Part shown: positions 12,872 to 26,844 of the stretch, one piece after another | Layout: each line of letters begins with the position of its first letter | Position numbering within the stretch: position 1 is the first letter of the stretch | Assembly (NCBI RefSeq): GCF_018139145.2 | Contig: NC_059476.1 | Span: 7,849,501 to 7,913,500 of the forward strand | DNA length: 64,000 bases | Reading direction: 5' to 3' | Source of the DNA: Gymnogyps californianus | Taxonomy: Eukaryota; Chordata; Aves; Accipitriformes; Cathartidae | Translations under genes and position numbers: made by a program | The notes under the pieces: generated by a model | Seen by the model: only the letters and a program-made list of their open reading frames with translations | Told to the model about the DNA's origin: nothing | Database searches by the model: none

Positions 12872-13681
12872 GATAGCGATACTTGATGGTACTTTCTGCT
12901 GAATACGTTAGTGGAAGGAAATCACACTTTAACATTTTGACTTCTCTTCATTCCTTTTCTCCTAAGAAATTTCAGGAATCAGGGGAGGACGGGACTATGG
13001 CGTGGGGGTTTTTTTTTGTTTGTTTTTTACTCCAAACACTAGCAGGGACTGCCAAAAGTAATATTCTGTTAGATTACCTAAATAACTTTTTTTTTCTTTT
13101 TGAAAACACCTTTAGGTACAGAATACTTACAGTAGAGTTAATAATACACATTAAATATGTCCATGCAGTTTATATAATAGCTTAGTGTTCACCATGTGGC
13201 AGTTTCAGCTGGGAAGCCTGTGCTGTTATGAATGTTTTCTTGAATGATTATTGGTATTATGCAAATATATCGATTCTGATATTACAGCATGCCATCGAGA
13301 CCACTGTTTTCAAGCCAATGTAGTACGCTTTACTAAACCTAAGTGTGGTTTGTTGCAATGGAATGTAGTTTGTTCTACACACATTAGAGGAAAACAGTGA
13401 TGTACAATCTTTGCAGAGTAAATGCTGTATTCTATACAATGTGCTTTTTGTATAACAATGTAAAAAATACTGTGCCATTCCAGAAATGGCACATGCTGGA
13501 ATCAGTTATTTTACACTTAAATGCTGAATTTTGTGTATGATGGTTGAACTTTGGTAGTGAGCTCATGACATAAGGTTGTTTTGAGGATCTTTTTGTATGA
13601 AGTTATTGCATGCCCTTTTATATGTTAAAGTACTTTGAACAGTGTTAATAGAGTCGGAGGTAGGACTGGAGAAAAGTATGG

Positions 13682-13687
13682 AATAAA
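13682..13687 (+). terminator. Proximal poly(A) signal candidate AATAAA
   Basis: A canonical AATAAA lies 0.8 kb after the RAB11FIP2 stop, with moderately T-rich downstream sequence. Use of this site would give a short 3' UTR. This is motif-only evidence. Confidence 0.35.
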
Positions 13688-14594
13688 GATATGAATACTT
13701 TGTTCAGTCAAAGTCTACTACAGTGAAAATGTAGGAGAAATGAACAGACTGACTTAAGTAGACATGATAATTCAAAAAATATAGAACTGACTCAATTTAA
13801 GGTTGAGTTTTACATGATATGTATCTATCTAAGGTTTTTTATGTCTTATGACAACGAAGTATATGCCTTTAGAAATAGGCTATGTTGCTTAAACACATAT
13901 AGAGTACTTAGAAAGGCTTTTCATTAAAAAAAAAAAATCTGTATTCCTTGTAAGTATTTCTAAAAGTCAGTTTTCATTGAGGCAAATGAAAGAAGAATGT
14001 AGTAAATGTCTTCCTGATTATTTAATAATTGTTTGTAAAATGACATATGAAAAAGGTATCTGTTATTCAATAAATTGGCAAAATATAGTGATGAACGTAT
14101 AATGGGAAATACTGTAGGAGAAGAATCCTCACAATATTGACATAAATAGATTTTGATTTTAATTTTAATTTCCTTCATAAGAGTCTCAGTTGGATTGTCT
14201 GTTGCTGTGAAACAGTAAGATGATATTAAAAAAAAGTACAGAGAATATTTTAGATTTGGATTTAAGAAAACTGACTGTCTTTTCTGCCTCCTCTTCTTTT
14301 TCTACACCTGATCTGTTTTTTTTTCTTAGACCACCATGTAATGGCTGTTGCTGAGGAGGAAAAAAAGCTTGAAATTAAATTCCAATTTTTTTGTTGTTGT
14401 AAAAGATCTAAATAAGATTTCATTTTTAAAACTGCAAAAATTAGTAATATCTTGAATAATTATGATCTGGAAAAGTTGAAAAAGTTCTATCTGCTTTTGA
14501 CAATGTTAGTATTGTATGACAGCATAGAGTTATTCTTGTTAGAAAAAAATACTTCTTTCTACAATTGTTCTCAGATTTCATGTACTTATTTTTG

Positions 14595-14651
14595 GCTTTT
14601 TCTTCTTTTCTTCTTTCTTTCTTCTTTTTATTTTCTTCTTCTTTTTCTTAG
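14595..14651 (+). repeat. TTC/TTTC-rich polypyrimidine stretch in 3' UTR
   Basis: An almost uninterrupted run of CTT and CTTT units on the transcribed strand, a low-complexity tract. In an mRNA it would be a candidate site for polypyrimidine-tract binding proteins, which is inference. Confidence 0.75.
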
Positions 14652-15540
14652 CAACTACCTCCCATTCCCCTAGCGCTATGTCCCTAAAATGTATGCAGTT
14701 TGAGTGTTCCCAACCCACCGTTGGGATCCCTTAGTGTAGATCGTTGTGCCTGGATGGTGCCTGAGTGATTTCAAGCCCTACCTACTTGTAGTGCTCTGCA
14801 TTTAGACGTTTGTAGCACAGAAATGGGCCCACTTCATCAGGTAGTCTCTCTTTTGACAGCCTAAGGATTTATCAAGTTTGGTACCTCATAAACCACATGA
14901 ATGTTCTTTTGACCCACTTAAGATCTAAATGACTGTAAATTTGTTGTAATATATTCGAAGTGCCAAAGGTTATGTACTAAGTTATGGTATGTTTACTGTT
15001 GGAAGTTAGGGTTTGCACTCAATTAGATTTTAATTTCCTAATTACACCAAGATGTATTTCAGTTACGCAGTATTTCCATAAAAGTTCTTAAACATTTTCA
15101 AATGTTTGGCCGAAGCAAGTGGTTTTCTCATATTGTTAATGGAGAAGTGGTGTGCAATTGTTTTGAATTCCACAGTCATTTTCAAACTAACTGGTATGAG
15201 ACCATCTGTAGTACCTACAATGATTAAATCATACACACCGATGGGGTTTAACAAGTAAACTAACCAGAGAATATGCTCCAATGACTTTTCACTTGCAAGC
15301 CAACTTATAATTATTAAAATGAAACTCTACTATATTTAGCACCTCTGAAATCACTCCTTTTAGAATGTAAATGTAGAATATCAAACTGCATAATTGACTA
15401 AAAGCAGATCATTTGACATATTTGCATACTAAGAACGATAAGCAGATTAAAGGTAGCGAAAAGATCAATTTTTGTGCATTAGTGAAGAAATTTAGTGAAG
15501 CTTTGAATGTGCTGTCTAGTCTTTATCTGATCTGTACGTG

Positions 15541-15546
15541 AATAAA
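15541..15546 (+). terminator. Intermediate poly(A) signal candidate AATAAA
   Basis: A canonical hexamer is followed within about 12 bases by a T/GT-rich run (CCTTTTGTTTCTAACAG), a reasonable downstream element. It lies 2.7 kb after the stop codon. Confidence 0.35.
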
Positions 15547-17286
15547 AGCACCTTTTGTTTCTAACAGTTTGTCAAGAAAGAGGGGAGAACGACATGCAAT
15601 TTAGGAAAAAGGTAAAGTTACTAAGAGAGGTAGAATGGGACATTTACAACTATGAAAATATTTTTATAGAGTTCTTTTAGCTAAAGATATAGGCTGCTTT
15701 TGGAGCAATTCTGGAAAGATTACATGCACGTCACTTTCTGCTTAGAAAGAAAATTTTAACATTTTTCTATACTTTGAGATTATTTTTGAAAAGCATCTTC
15801 AGCCCACATGTATGATTCAAAAAATACAGCTTTCAAATGAAAATATTTCATACAGAGTAATTTATATGTTGAAAACAAAGAAAGTTCTGTTTCTCCCATA
15901 GGATAAAATTGTAAACTTTCTTGCAGATTATTTTAAAACCATGATAACTTGCCACTTACAGTCAGGTTTTTTTGCCCTTTAAAATGTAGGGATGAAAATT
16001 TAGCCATCTCCACATTATTTTGATTTTTTCCTTCAAAAATTAGCATAAGAGTTCATCCATGAACACACTATACTTTGAAATTATTCTTTGAAATAGCTCT
16101 GCTCATAGCCCTGTACTTTACTTACTTTAAAGAACAAATATCAAGGCCATACTTTAATGTTGTAAGTAACAATTTTAAACTTTCTGCCATTCAAGAAGGA
16201 TGTTTAATATTTATATATGCTGTATTTTACATTTAGCTTGGTTTTCCACCTACTAATGAATGTAGCATTCTCCCTAGATTATACATAACTACATTTATTG
16301 CTGTTGGCTCTGTATCAAGAACTATTTGTAATTTTCCAGCTGTGAAAATGTTGCCTTGCATTTAGAAAGGTTTCATGATTTGGGGACCTAATGAAACTCA
16401 TGCTCATTAGGTACTAGGCTGCATTTCTTTCTGTACAGGATGCCCTTTTTTAGATGCATCTTAAAACAAACAGAACTGCTGTCTTAATATGTTTACTGCT
16501 GCACTGGAGGTTTAGTTACACTTCCAGCTTTAAAGAAAAATTATTGTCCTACATCAAGTATGTAAAGTAAGCTCATGCTTTTTTGCTCTTTATGTATCCG
16601 TTACTCTTGTAGATATGATAGAGGCGTTAGCTGTGGGCTTTTAAAATGGTGATATTTAAAGCATGTTGACTAACTTCCTCTCTTTGAAGTACATGGTGAA
16701 GGATTATAGCGCTGCTGTGTTGATGATGCTAGATTTAAGGGTCTGTCAGCACTTTTGGTATGAAACCCTATTTTCAGGGATTTATAACTTCTAAATGTAG
16801 ATACGGTCACTGGAAGTATTTAATATGCAATAGGTAGCACTTTAATCTGTTTATGAAGGGTTTTGAGATTTGTTTCTGTTCAAAAAGTCACGGTCTCCTA
16901 AAGCATAGTGAGCATTTGCGTTATCTTTCATAATTTGTACATTGAAGAAGCCACTGTATGTTACAAATGGTAGAGCCATTCCTATTCATCTTAGAAGCTT
17001 CCAGATGTCTTGTATTACAATGTACTATAAAAAGCTGAAGATCCAGGTTATATAGGAAGTCTGTAAAAGATATGAACATTACTTATAACATAAGGGTTGA
17101 TTTTGTCTCGTGCAATCAATGGTAGTTTGTCTACATTTAATAATGGTACAGAATCACAACTATATGCACATGTGAGAACTATAAACTTAGAATGCATGAA
17201 AAACTTTATTTTTGTTTCATTATTGCAACTTCAGCTCCTTTAATTTGATAAAAATGTTATCTTAATATTTTAATTTCTGTTCATTA

Positions 17287-17316
17287 AATAAATATTGCAT
17301 GTCTAACACTAATAAA
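17287..17316 (+). terminator. Distal paired poly(A) signals of RAB11FIP2
   Basis: Two AATAAA hexamers (17287-17292 and 17311-17316) lie 24 bases apart. A CA-rich stretch and then GT-rich sequence (about 17350-17376) follow. This is the best-formed cleavage and polyadenylation layout downstream of the stop, so I treat it as the likely main 3' end. Confidence 0.5.
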
Positions 17317-20300
17317 GCACCACAATGCACTACCGCAGTATTTCTTGAATTGTGATGTTAATCTGTGTTATGCAAAGCATGTAACTCCTAAGCTCTGCTT
17401 AAGTATGTGTTTGGAAGAACCATGCTGTTAAGACTCTCAGACCGCAGAGGTGTATTTCCTTAAGGACAGCTCTAAATGAATATCCCAGCTGTTTGCAGGG
17501 TAGCCATGAAGGGAAATCTCTTCAGTAGTGTCCAAAACTTATAACTAGTGAAAAAAAAAGGCATGTTCTTAAATGTGCTAATATGTATGGCTTTTTTTAT
17601 ATGACGGCTGCAGTCCCTTTAAATGCACCATTCCTCTGATTCTGTGGTTGTGTAAATATTACTAGGAGATCTTTGGCACTGCGGGCCAGAACTGCATTTA
17701 GCATGAGGACAAACACTGTGAAAATTTTGATATGGAAAACATGATGCGTATTTCTCTTCGTGCTTGACAGAATGAAACCCAGCCAGAATGACAGAAAACT
17801 GGAGTATTCTCCCCCACCTCCCTGCCCCATAGGTATTTTTTCCAATGCTCCCACAAGTTTTTCAACACACTTTTCTCTGGAAAAAAAATGCTTTTGCCTG
17901 TCGTCTTTTCCTCTTCCTTGAGGCAGCAAGACAGCAAAGTCTGTCCCCTGACAATAGTAGGTTTTCTGGATGCTAAGGACACATGAAGAGTGGTCCTGGC
18001 TCAGGAGAAGAATGTTGTGAGTAGTTCACCCAATTACTTGGAGGTTTGAATTTCACTGGGATGTGATTCCTTTCCTTGCAGTTAACTTGCTCCATGACTA
18101 GGTCCTTCGTCGTACAGCTGTGGACTTACGAGGTTTAGAAAGGGTTCTTCTCTTTGCGGTATCCATGAAATGTGGTAGTTATGGGAAATCATAGTCAGTT
18201 TTTGAGATGTACGTGTACTTACACATGCTTTGTTATGCAGGTTTCCATCAGCTGTTTCATCCTGTGTCTCACTGACTTTGCAACTGTCCCGATGGGTGAG
18301 TAGATGAGGAATGAGGACAGAGGAGGAAGGCAGGTTTCTGAAGGCACCATGCTGCATATTAAATACCAGTTTCCATCTGTAATTCACATCTGGTAACTAA
18401 TCTCAGTTCCTATGCCCATTTGAAAACAGAGGCAGTGCAATTTCCCTACCTCAGAGGCATAATGTTTGTTAGTTGATACCAACCGTAATTCTGTTGACAA
18501 TATAAAAGCCCAGCTTGATTAAATAGGTTCCAGTTTCCCCAGCATGGAGTTGGTTTTTGAGTTTTCATTATTTAACATCTCAATCCCCTAATAAAGCTTT
18601 TCAAGGATATTTTAAATATAGTTTACCAGTTAAAGAGCTATTGAAATATTTAGATGTAAACTAGAAGGATCATTAAGGCCAATTCTCTCTCCAGTTACGT
18701 TTATTAAAGCTAATTATGGAACCATACAGAGTAAAAATCAGGATTTCATTTCCATATTTTAAGTTGTTGAATTTGTTTTTATGGGAGTGTTGTGCAAGCT
18801 CTGGCTGCAGCTCACTTGGGATACGTTGCCCTTTTGTGTAACACTGGGCACGTTAGTAAAGTTATAAATAATGATGATGAAAAACAAATCCTGTCTCTTA
18901 TTCTGCATTGATAAATTAAATGTTGGATTATTTTCTTGGATTATTTTGTAATAGTGCCATTTTATGAGAGATAGGAATAAGACTGTCTGCTAAAGGAAGC
19001 TCTTTTCTCTTTGTCTGTCCTACTTATTCAGTAATGATGATAGAAGGCTGCCACACTAAGTACAGCCCAATTTGAAAACTGTGTGTCGTTGTCTGTGTAA
19101 TGTTTGTATAAATATCATATTCAATGCTGGAAGCCAATGGCTATTACAGGGAGATTATTGCAATGTATTTGTAATGTGTTTTTACAACATTTAGCAACGT
19201 AGATCAGTCTTTCATAAATGGATGATGGTTTAGGACAGAAAAGTACTCTCTGTGGCTAAATACTGACATGTTTATACTTTAAAAGTAAGCAGCTTAAAAA
19301 GGTTTTAGGGACATGCAACATGTAAATGAAGCCAAATATTAAAAAGGGGAAGAACTTCATGGGATGGTCTTTTGTTTCAGCCTTAACAGTATCTGCTGTG
19401 TGACATAGAGGGAACGAGTAGAAGCAACATTGGGGAGATTCCACTGTTGGGATCCAAAAAAACCAACAACAAAAAGTTAGTAGGACTAGGATTCACATTT
19501 TAAGGGATCTGTTTGCCCAGCATGTGCCAGGTTCTTTTTGTAATAGGAAGAGTTAACACAGCATCCTTCACGAGCAAGATCAGTGTCAGGGTGAAAACGC
19601 CCCAAAAAGTGGGAGTTTAGCAGAAGGATTAGTTCCCCAGGTTTTAGGTGCGAGGCAGGCGTCAGGCAGAAGCCCAGTGCTTTAGCCAGCTGTCACCTCT
19701 GCTTTTTTAGTCCCTCTGACCCTAGTATTAACTTCAGGGATTAAATGAACCACTTTCCTAGGAAAGTTAGGAAGTGTCTGAGGAAATTTGGTGTATGCAG
19801 CCTGGCCAGATTGCCTCTGTTGTTACTTGAAGTAGGTGTCTGGCTCAGGGTCTCGTGGAGTCTTAACAAATAAACCACCAAAATGTGTCATATCACCTCC
19901 TTCTCTAAATGATTCATTCGGTGCCTTCTTAGGTGATGAATGCCTCCTTCTCCAATAACTTGCTGCTTACATTATGAATTCCTTGAAAATTGACTCCCTG
20001 GGACATCTTTACAGGAGACATCAAGGGTCTCCATTTAAATTTAATGAATATTATGTAATTTGCCAAGGACTTCTACAGTAAGTTAAGAAAATCTGCCTCT
20101 CTGAGGCCAGAGCTTTGTCAAAATAGTGGCAGCTTAATGGCATCCCTTAAAAGCAGCTGCTGACTCTCCAGCTATGAGTATTTTCTATTTCCTAATAAAA
20201 TGTCTTCCCCATTAAAGCAGCTTATTTCATTAGTTTATAATTCATAGCTTAAATATGCTTATATTTTGCTAATTGTAGATTACTTGGTACTTATTTTTAA

Positions 20301-22906
20301 GGAACACTGAAGCACAAAATGCAAAATGTTATTTTTTTTTAAAGAAAAGTGTTGCCTTGTGCATAGCAATTGCATTTGGATAAGCATTTTTCAATACACT
20401 ATTTTTAAGGAGGTTTTACGTGCTATTTTAAACTAAGTCATTAAACGTGTATAACTAAAGCGTTCATGCAATTTATAGTTTTAATTCCTTTATAAATATG
20501 TGCTCCAATATTTTCTAGTTATGATTCAAAAGCTACCACAGTTACAGATTTTAAATTGTAAGGTAATATTGTGAGATTCCAAATTATTCTCTTCCAAAGT
20601 ATACAGAGCCAAAGTATCTGATACATTATTTTGTGTGTGGAAGTTAAAAATGAGCTCTGGGAGAATTAAGGAATTAATTTTCCTAAAAAATTGTACAAAC
20701 CTCTGTGTTGAACTGCAGTGCAGCTAGACTTGGGTATGTAGCCTCGGGCACTCCTTTATCCAACAGGCTAGCATCAAATTTGCTTTATTTCTTTATAAAC
20801 TGGAGGACAAGAGAATAGGAATCAGTTTACAACAGGTGCTAGGTACTGCTCTTATGACCCAAGGTAAAAATGTTGATGCTTTGTGAGATGTGGTCTTGAC
20901 TTTTTGGTGTGTGTGAAGTGTACTGAGTGTGAATACCAGGCTTACGTGTTTCCAGGATCAGACGTAGAAAACTTCCTATTTTCTTACATTTTCACATTTA
21001 AAAATTTGTATAAATAACTATTTCTTTATTGTTAAGGGGCAGATTAGTGTTGGCTACGATACATGTAACAGTTCACTTGATTAACGTTACTGCCATTTGA
21101 GACCCTCTTGTAATTGGCCTCCTCATAATCCACACACAGAATACTGTGAAATAGTGTGAATTTTAAGTTGAGGGACTAAATGAAAGGAACATCCAACAGC
21201 AGTGGGGAGAAATAAAATAATCCTAATTAAAAGCAAAAGAATTGTGTGATCTGAATTAAGATTCAGTTGGTGGATACTGAAGAGTATTTTTTCTGGTATT
21301 TTTATTATAACTGTCCAGTATAATTGCTTTGGAAAAAAACTCATCCTTCGTGTTTGATGGTATAGACTTTACTAGCTCTTTATAAACCAAATACTAAGTT
21401 AAGAACTTGTGCTTAACCTTTGTTTCATCGGACATGATTTCAGAGAGTTGAAGCAGCATTTTATTGCTGGAGTTGATCACGACAGAGTTGTATTTACTAA
21501 TGGGGTCTTAGCTATCCTTTTATCTGTTTCAGGATTTTCTGTGTAGTTTTAAGTTCTGAACATTTCACCACAGTCTATTTAGAGCATTATTTAAAACTTG
21601 TTCCAGTCGTCTTCATTCTTACGCACGCCGATGTGCTAAACTGCTCCAGAAACCAGCTTAGCTCTCACCATATTTGGAGGCTGTTCCTCCTCTTTGCTCT
21701 TGGACTGTTTTGGATGGGGACTTGCGTCTAAAGTAACAAATGAAATATGTGATGAGAGCTGACTGCCAAAACGGATCAAAGCAAGTTTCTGAAGGGCTCA
21801 TTGGAAAACTATCTTGAACTTTGGAAGGATGACCCAAAGCCACAGTCTGAATAGGGCAAAACATACTGAAATAAACGTCAAGGTGAGAACAGACTTCTTG
21901 AATACGGGTAGGGTTTGTGTACCCCTAAGACTAGACAGTCACTTTAGTCTTAGGGGAAAGGAAGCAAATAAGCAGCCGAATTTCCAAATGCATATCAATC
22001 AGGATGGGTTGGTCAGGGTGTTCTTCGTCTGCAAGCCCACAAACCTTTGCAGTTCCTGTTTGGGCTTAGTACATAAAAGTGTGTTAGCCCAAGAGCATTC
22101 AAAATAAAAGGTAACGTTTGTTGATAATGTCATGTGGGACATCATTAACTTGTTTGAAAAGTTGCCAAGTTTGGAGATGTGTTCTGTTAAATGCATTCAG
22201 TGTCTTCCTCAGCTAACTTAAAAATATGAGAACATTCAGCTTCGATTCATTAGTTTCAGCCAGTTCATCTGAATAAAGGGGAGACAACATTTTTCCCTGT
22301 ATCCTTCTAAGAAACATGTAGATTTGCAGAAGACAACTGCTGTAACTGAGTGGATAGCTGTACTTTGCGGTTGAGTGTGTGTTAAAAAAAGCTGGCATTG
22401 GAGAAAAGAGAGTTCTTCTGTGAAAAACCTAAGCCTATCTCACAATCACAGTATCTCTCAAAGTCCCAGGACTTTAAGGTGTTCAGAAATAGCAGGAGAA
22501 AAGCATTCAGCAATGATGGTCTTTAGCAATTGGGAGTTGTGCATTTAGTTAAAAAAGAGAAATGTTAATTTTAGAAGGAGAGGAAATAAGACAGTTTTTA
22601 GATAGTCGCTGTATTGAAGATTGATCAAATGCTAATATATAGGATAGCTGTAGAAGGGAACAGTACCTCTCAGAATATAAAAGGTGAAGAATGAGCTTGT
22701 TGAGTTTTCCTGTGGTAGGCATGAGAAGCAATAACTGCTTCCTTACAGGAGGCAATAACTGACTAGCTACAGTAAGCATCACACTTCAGGAGTGTGTTAG
22801 ATGCTGTGAACACAAATAGTAACAGATTTCTCAGACTTTCCTAGTGCCTGGAAAAAAGTACACAAATTTTCCTCCAAAGTAAATTGCTTGAATTACAAGC
22901 CCCTGA

Positions 22907-22935
22907 TTTTATTTATTTGTTTATTTATTTATTTA
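22907..22935. repeat. (TTTA)n simple repeat
   Basis: About seven TTTA units with one TTTG interruption. Simple-sequence tract in intergenic DNA. Confidence 0.85.
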
Positions 22936-25900
22936 CCAAAGGACAATTAGCAGATACACAAAATAGTAAATCTTGTAATGCTTTATTTGATTCCTCCTTT
23001 GACTTGTCTTTGAAAGAAAAATTATGGATTTTAGTCTGACTAAAGGCTAATGGAGTCAATGCTTTGTTCAAAGGCTGACATATAGAAAAAGAGTGATGCG
23101 GTTATAAAGGTTATAAAGGGGAGAGATCAGACTAGTAGAGTTCTTATTACAATTAAAATCTTTGGGTGAAATGGTGGTCTTCTGGCAGGAGAGCTTTTTG
23201 CGATGTCCTGGGAAACATCCTTCCCTCAATAAATCCCCATACAAAGTAGCCATCGTTCCAGCTTGGCAAGAGTTACTGGCATAATACTGGCCAGTTGAAA
23301 TAACCACTCACTGCAATCCCAAATACAAAGTGATGCTTTTTCTGAAGTATTTTAGTCAGCAATGCTTGCTCATTAGAGCACTTTAAAAGATACAGAGGGA
23401 TAAGATCATCACATTATAAAATTTCTAGGATTTCATCTTTTTCTCATTGCTAACTTAGGGCTGGGACTTGGACAGCTGAGTCAGTGTCTGAAAACCTTTG
23501 AGCAAGTTGGTTGCAGCCCTTGCAGTTTGCACAGTAGCGGATCTCAGCATGACATCTGGATTATTGTTATCCTTTTGCTACAGTACCCAACGGCACCACC
23601 GTATATGACATCAGCTTGTATCTCTCAACTGCTGGATATTAATTATTTAGACCATTGGAAAACTGAACCTCCCTGCTTCCCACAGGTATAAAATGTGTTT
23701 ATTTTAGATGTGGCCCTGGAGTTTACACTGTCTTTTGCTGCCTGTGAGAAAAGCTGGCAGCATACCTGCTAAAAAATTCTAATTTCTTGTTCTCAGACCA
23801 CTTCTCATGAGCAGCAAAACTCGGGAGGCTCACTCCTGTTTAAAACTTTTTTTCCTTTGTTTGTCTCTAGACCCTTACTAAGTAGAAAGTTGTGGAATTC
23901 TCAATAAGTGTCATTATTTTTTTCAAACTTTGACATTAATGCCAAATTTTGGTATTATAGCGGGTCAAAATGAGCTTAAAAGGCTACTAAATTCCAATAT
24001 TAACAGTTATTCCCACTTTGCACTGGTTTTAATGACTATCTTAGATCCAGGGCAGCGGACCCTTACCACACCTGTTTTCAAAGTAGCAATTAGCTTTGCT
24101 GACATCGAGGAAAATTTAGGGCTGAGTATAAATCCTGGTCCCTAGGAATGAAATATTTTGGCTTGTCTGATGGTAAAGTTACACAAAAAATAATGTGTTT
24201 GTAGCCCAGGATTTTTGTGAGACGGCGGTAGCATCAGTCTGTTTGCTTCTGAGGCTTTTTCTTCCTCTGGCACACAGCTAAGTGGTTGAAGACATTGATT
24301 TACACAGCTTCGGTTCTGAATATAAGCTTTTTCTTCAGCTGTTGAAATACTTTCTCACATGTTGGTGCACCTGTACTTTCAGTTTGGCTTCAAATCAGTA
24401 TAGAGCATACACTTCGGCAAGTTGTAAAAATTAGTTGAAGAATAATAATAAATAAAATGGCATACTGCCCGAGCACGTTGTATTTTCTTTACTAATCTAA
24501 TTGCTCATTGAACATATTTTCCAGATACAGTTCTGTATATTTAAGTATGTATCTGAATAACTGCGCTTTTAAATTCAAGAGTCAAGTAGCTACTTTGTAT
24601 GCCGCGCTTATCTTAAATAGAGTCTGATTTAAAACATTTATCTTCCCCGGTATCATCTCCCATGTCAAAGTACATTTAAATCATGGTCTGTTCCTAATAT
24701 CGCTCGTGTTTAAAATGGTATCCGAGTACAAAAAAGTTTCATGAGCGCTCTGTTATTTGCCCACTTTATAGTTATTAGCTGCTCTGTCATTGTTTTGAAT
24801 ATCACTGAAGTTGAGGAGAAGCTTCAGCAAAGTAAACTTTAAAAAATTAAAGCCAAGGTCAGACTCCAGGGTTAGCAACACTAGAAGACTGCAATTTAAG
24901 ATGCGTCCAATTATGCAAAATCATGTGTTGAGTTACAGCCTCAAGTCTCCACTGGGATCTGTGAGGTTGCCTAGGTAAAAGTATCAGAGGAATTTCAAGA
25001 GAGGTTTTCTTTTGTTTCTCCCTTAATCTTGACAGAGAATGATGCAATTCCGGCAGTATTCATCATTTTTAGGTCAGTAACTCAAAAGGAAGACTGTTAC
25101 TCCAGGAACGTGTGGCAAGCGCATCACTTCGGTGACGGCAGCAGACCCAGCACGAGACTTTGGAGGCATTTGGCACCTTGTTGCGTTTTATTGGTTTGCA
25201 CAGGTAGAACATTCAGGCAACACCTCTGAATCTAGAAATAAATCACTCGAGGGACAGCAAGTGACCCGCTAAGGCAGAGCAGATTTTACTGATTATATTC
25301 TTCATATTTAAACCAAACGCCGTCACAGCTAAGTGTTTTTTTCCAAGACCTTAACTTATCCTGATTTTTTCTTTATCTTTTCCTTCAGATAATTGGAAAG
25401 CACAAGCATGCAGTGGTGCCAAATGGTGGCTCCCAGAAAGGCTGGAATGGAGAGGTCAGACTCAGTTTACTTGGATGATTTGTGTGGAAGTTAGGATAAT
25501 TAATTTGCCAAAAAAATCTATTTTACTTCTCTTTTCTGGGTGAAAGAACATCATGTGCTATGCTTTTAACGTACTTATCCCCAAGCCAAAACACTGTTGA
25601 GATAGTCTTCCTACTTCAGAAAACATCAAAACTGACCACTATTACATTTTCTCAACTTCTGTGTGAATCTGAGGTATAAGGTTTCATAATTTTGATCATT
25701 TGTTTGAAGGCATTCTTAATAAGAGAAACAGACAGATTATGTTCAATAAAAACAGAAACACAGTTCTGAATATGTTTAAACAAGTTTTTACATTGATAAA
25801 CAAAACCACTGGGTATTTTTTTCAATTGCGCAGACACAAAAAAGTCATCAGTACTTACTAAAGAATTTGAACAGTGCTCAGGGCAAGTTACAGCTGGATC

Positions 25901-26530
25901 CTCTTAAAAACCTCAATCTTTTCTAATAAATGACTCATAAAACTATTGTAGCTATGAAGCTTTTCAGAAAATTTATATGATTAAAAGGGATTTTCACCGT
26001 CTGAACAAATGTTATTGTAAATATCTTCTTTAAATATGAGGAAAAAAACACGTGTTGCTTTTGCAAAGCATTTCTCTTTCAAACAGCCAGAAATTGAGTT
26101 TCAAAAATGACAAATTTACTACAGTAATTGTTCAAATGTTTTTGACAGAGTGACACTTCCTACTAGGCAGGGCTAAGGCACCTGGAAGGAGAGTCTTGTG
26201 CATCTCTGTGTAATTAGCTGAGTACGTGGGAATTTGCTGTCCAAGTAACTCTAACAGTTCTACTGAGCCAAACAGTTTTCTTTTCTTATGCAAGGAAAGT
26301 GTATGTATTTGTAAATATTACTCAAATTCCATTGAGTCATTGACAAAGGAAGTAAATTCTAAACTCCTTCTGTCACCCTCTGGGATCTGCTCTCGTCTTC
26401 TGATGTTGTTTAGCCCCCAAGACATCTCTTCTGCCTTCCACAGCTTGCAGGTGAAATCCTGTTTTAAACTCTTCCTCCCATCAGTAGCTTTTCCTTCCCC
26501 TCCAGTATCTGCCACATCGAAAGCACTTAC

Positions 26531-26617
26531 CTCTACTACCTGCGTATCGGTGTGGAGTCAGGAGACCATCTGGTGAGGCATTAGGAAATGCCACCACTGA
26601 GAAGACAGTGACACAGC
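26531..26617 (-). other. Exon-like segment with strong splice signals (minus strand)
   Basis: Reading the minus strand, a pyrimidine-rich acceptor (TTTTTCTCCTCTCTCAG) precedes an 87-bp segment, and a good GTAAGT donor follows it (complement of 26525-26530). One phase is open throughout, but nothing in it is recognised. It may be an exon of an unannotated noncoding RNA or a chance pairing of splice-like sites, which is expected now and then in 64 kb. Confidence 0.2.
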
Positions 26618-26844
26618 CTGAGAGAGGAGAAAAAGTTGAATTTAAACATCTATCTTCTTCATGTCCACTCTAGAAGAAACAGTCTGTGCAATAAGGCCAT
26701 TAACAAGTCTAACCAAGAAGGCTGAATTATTTCTTCACGACCAAAGCACTAGCAGGAAAGAAATTCCCGGTCAATTTTTAAAATACCTAATGAATCAGTG
26801 GGATAGGACGTTCTCTCTTCACCGAGTGCTGTAGGGACATTTTT

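Larger units (their letters stand above)
12872..17336 (+). other. RAB11FIP2: RAB11FIP2 3' UTR (probable extent)
   Basis: No further splice structure or coding segment follows the stop. The sequence is AT-rich. AATAAA hexamers occur at 13682-13687, 15541-15546, 17287-17292 and 17311-17316. The last pair is followed by GT-rich DNA (about 17350-17376), the usual layout of a strong cleavage site, so I place the distal end near 17336. The two earlier hexamers could give shorter isoforms. A TTC-rich pyrimidine stretch lies at about 14595-14651. The 4.4-kb length is an inference from signals only. Confidence 0.55.
17337..26844. other. Intergenic desert, proximal part
   Basis: No gene is supported. 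The open frames here (up to about 110 codons, such as minus-strand frames at 17597-17982) lack domain-like or codon-biased content. The block holds a TTTA run (22907-22935), a twice-repeated TTATAAAGG unit near 23100-23118, and two low-CpG stretches rich in TAAT cores and CAGCTG-like E-boxes (about 20020-20330 and 23455-23665). The latter resemble conserved noncoding elements. The sequence around 23480 carries CAGCTGAGTCAGTG, close to a MARE/AP-1 site. One exon-like minus-strand segment lies at 26531-26617. Confidence 0.6.
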
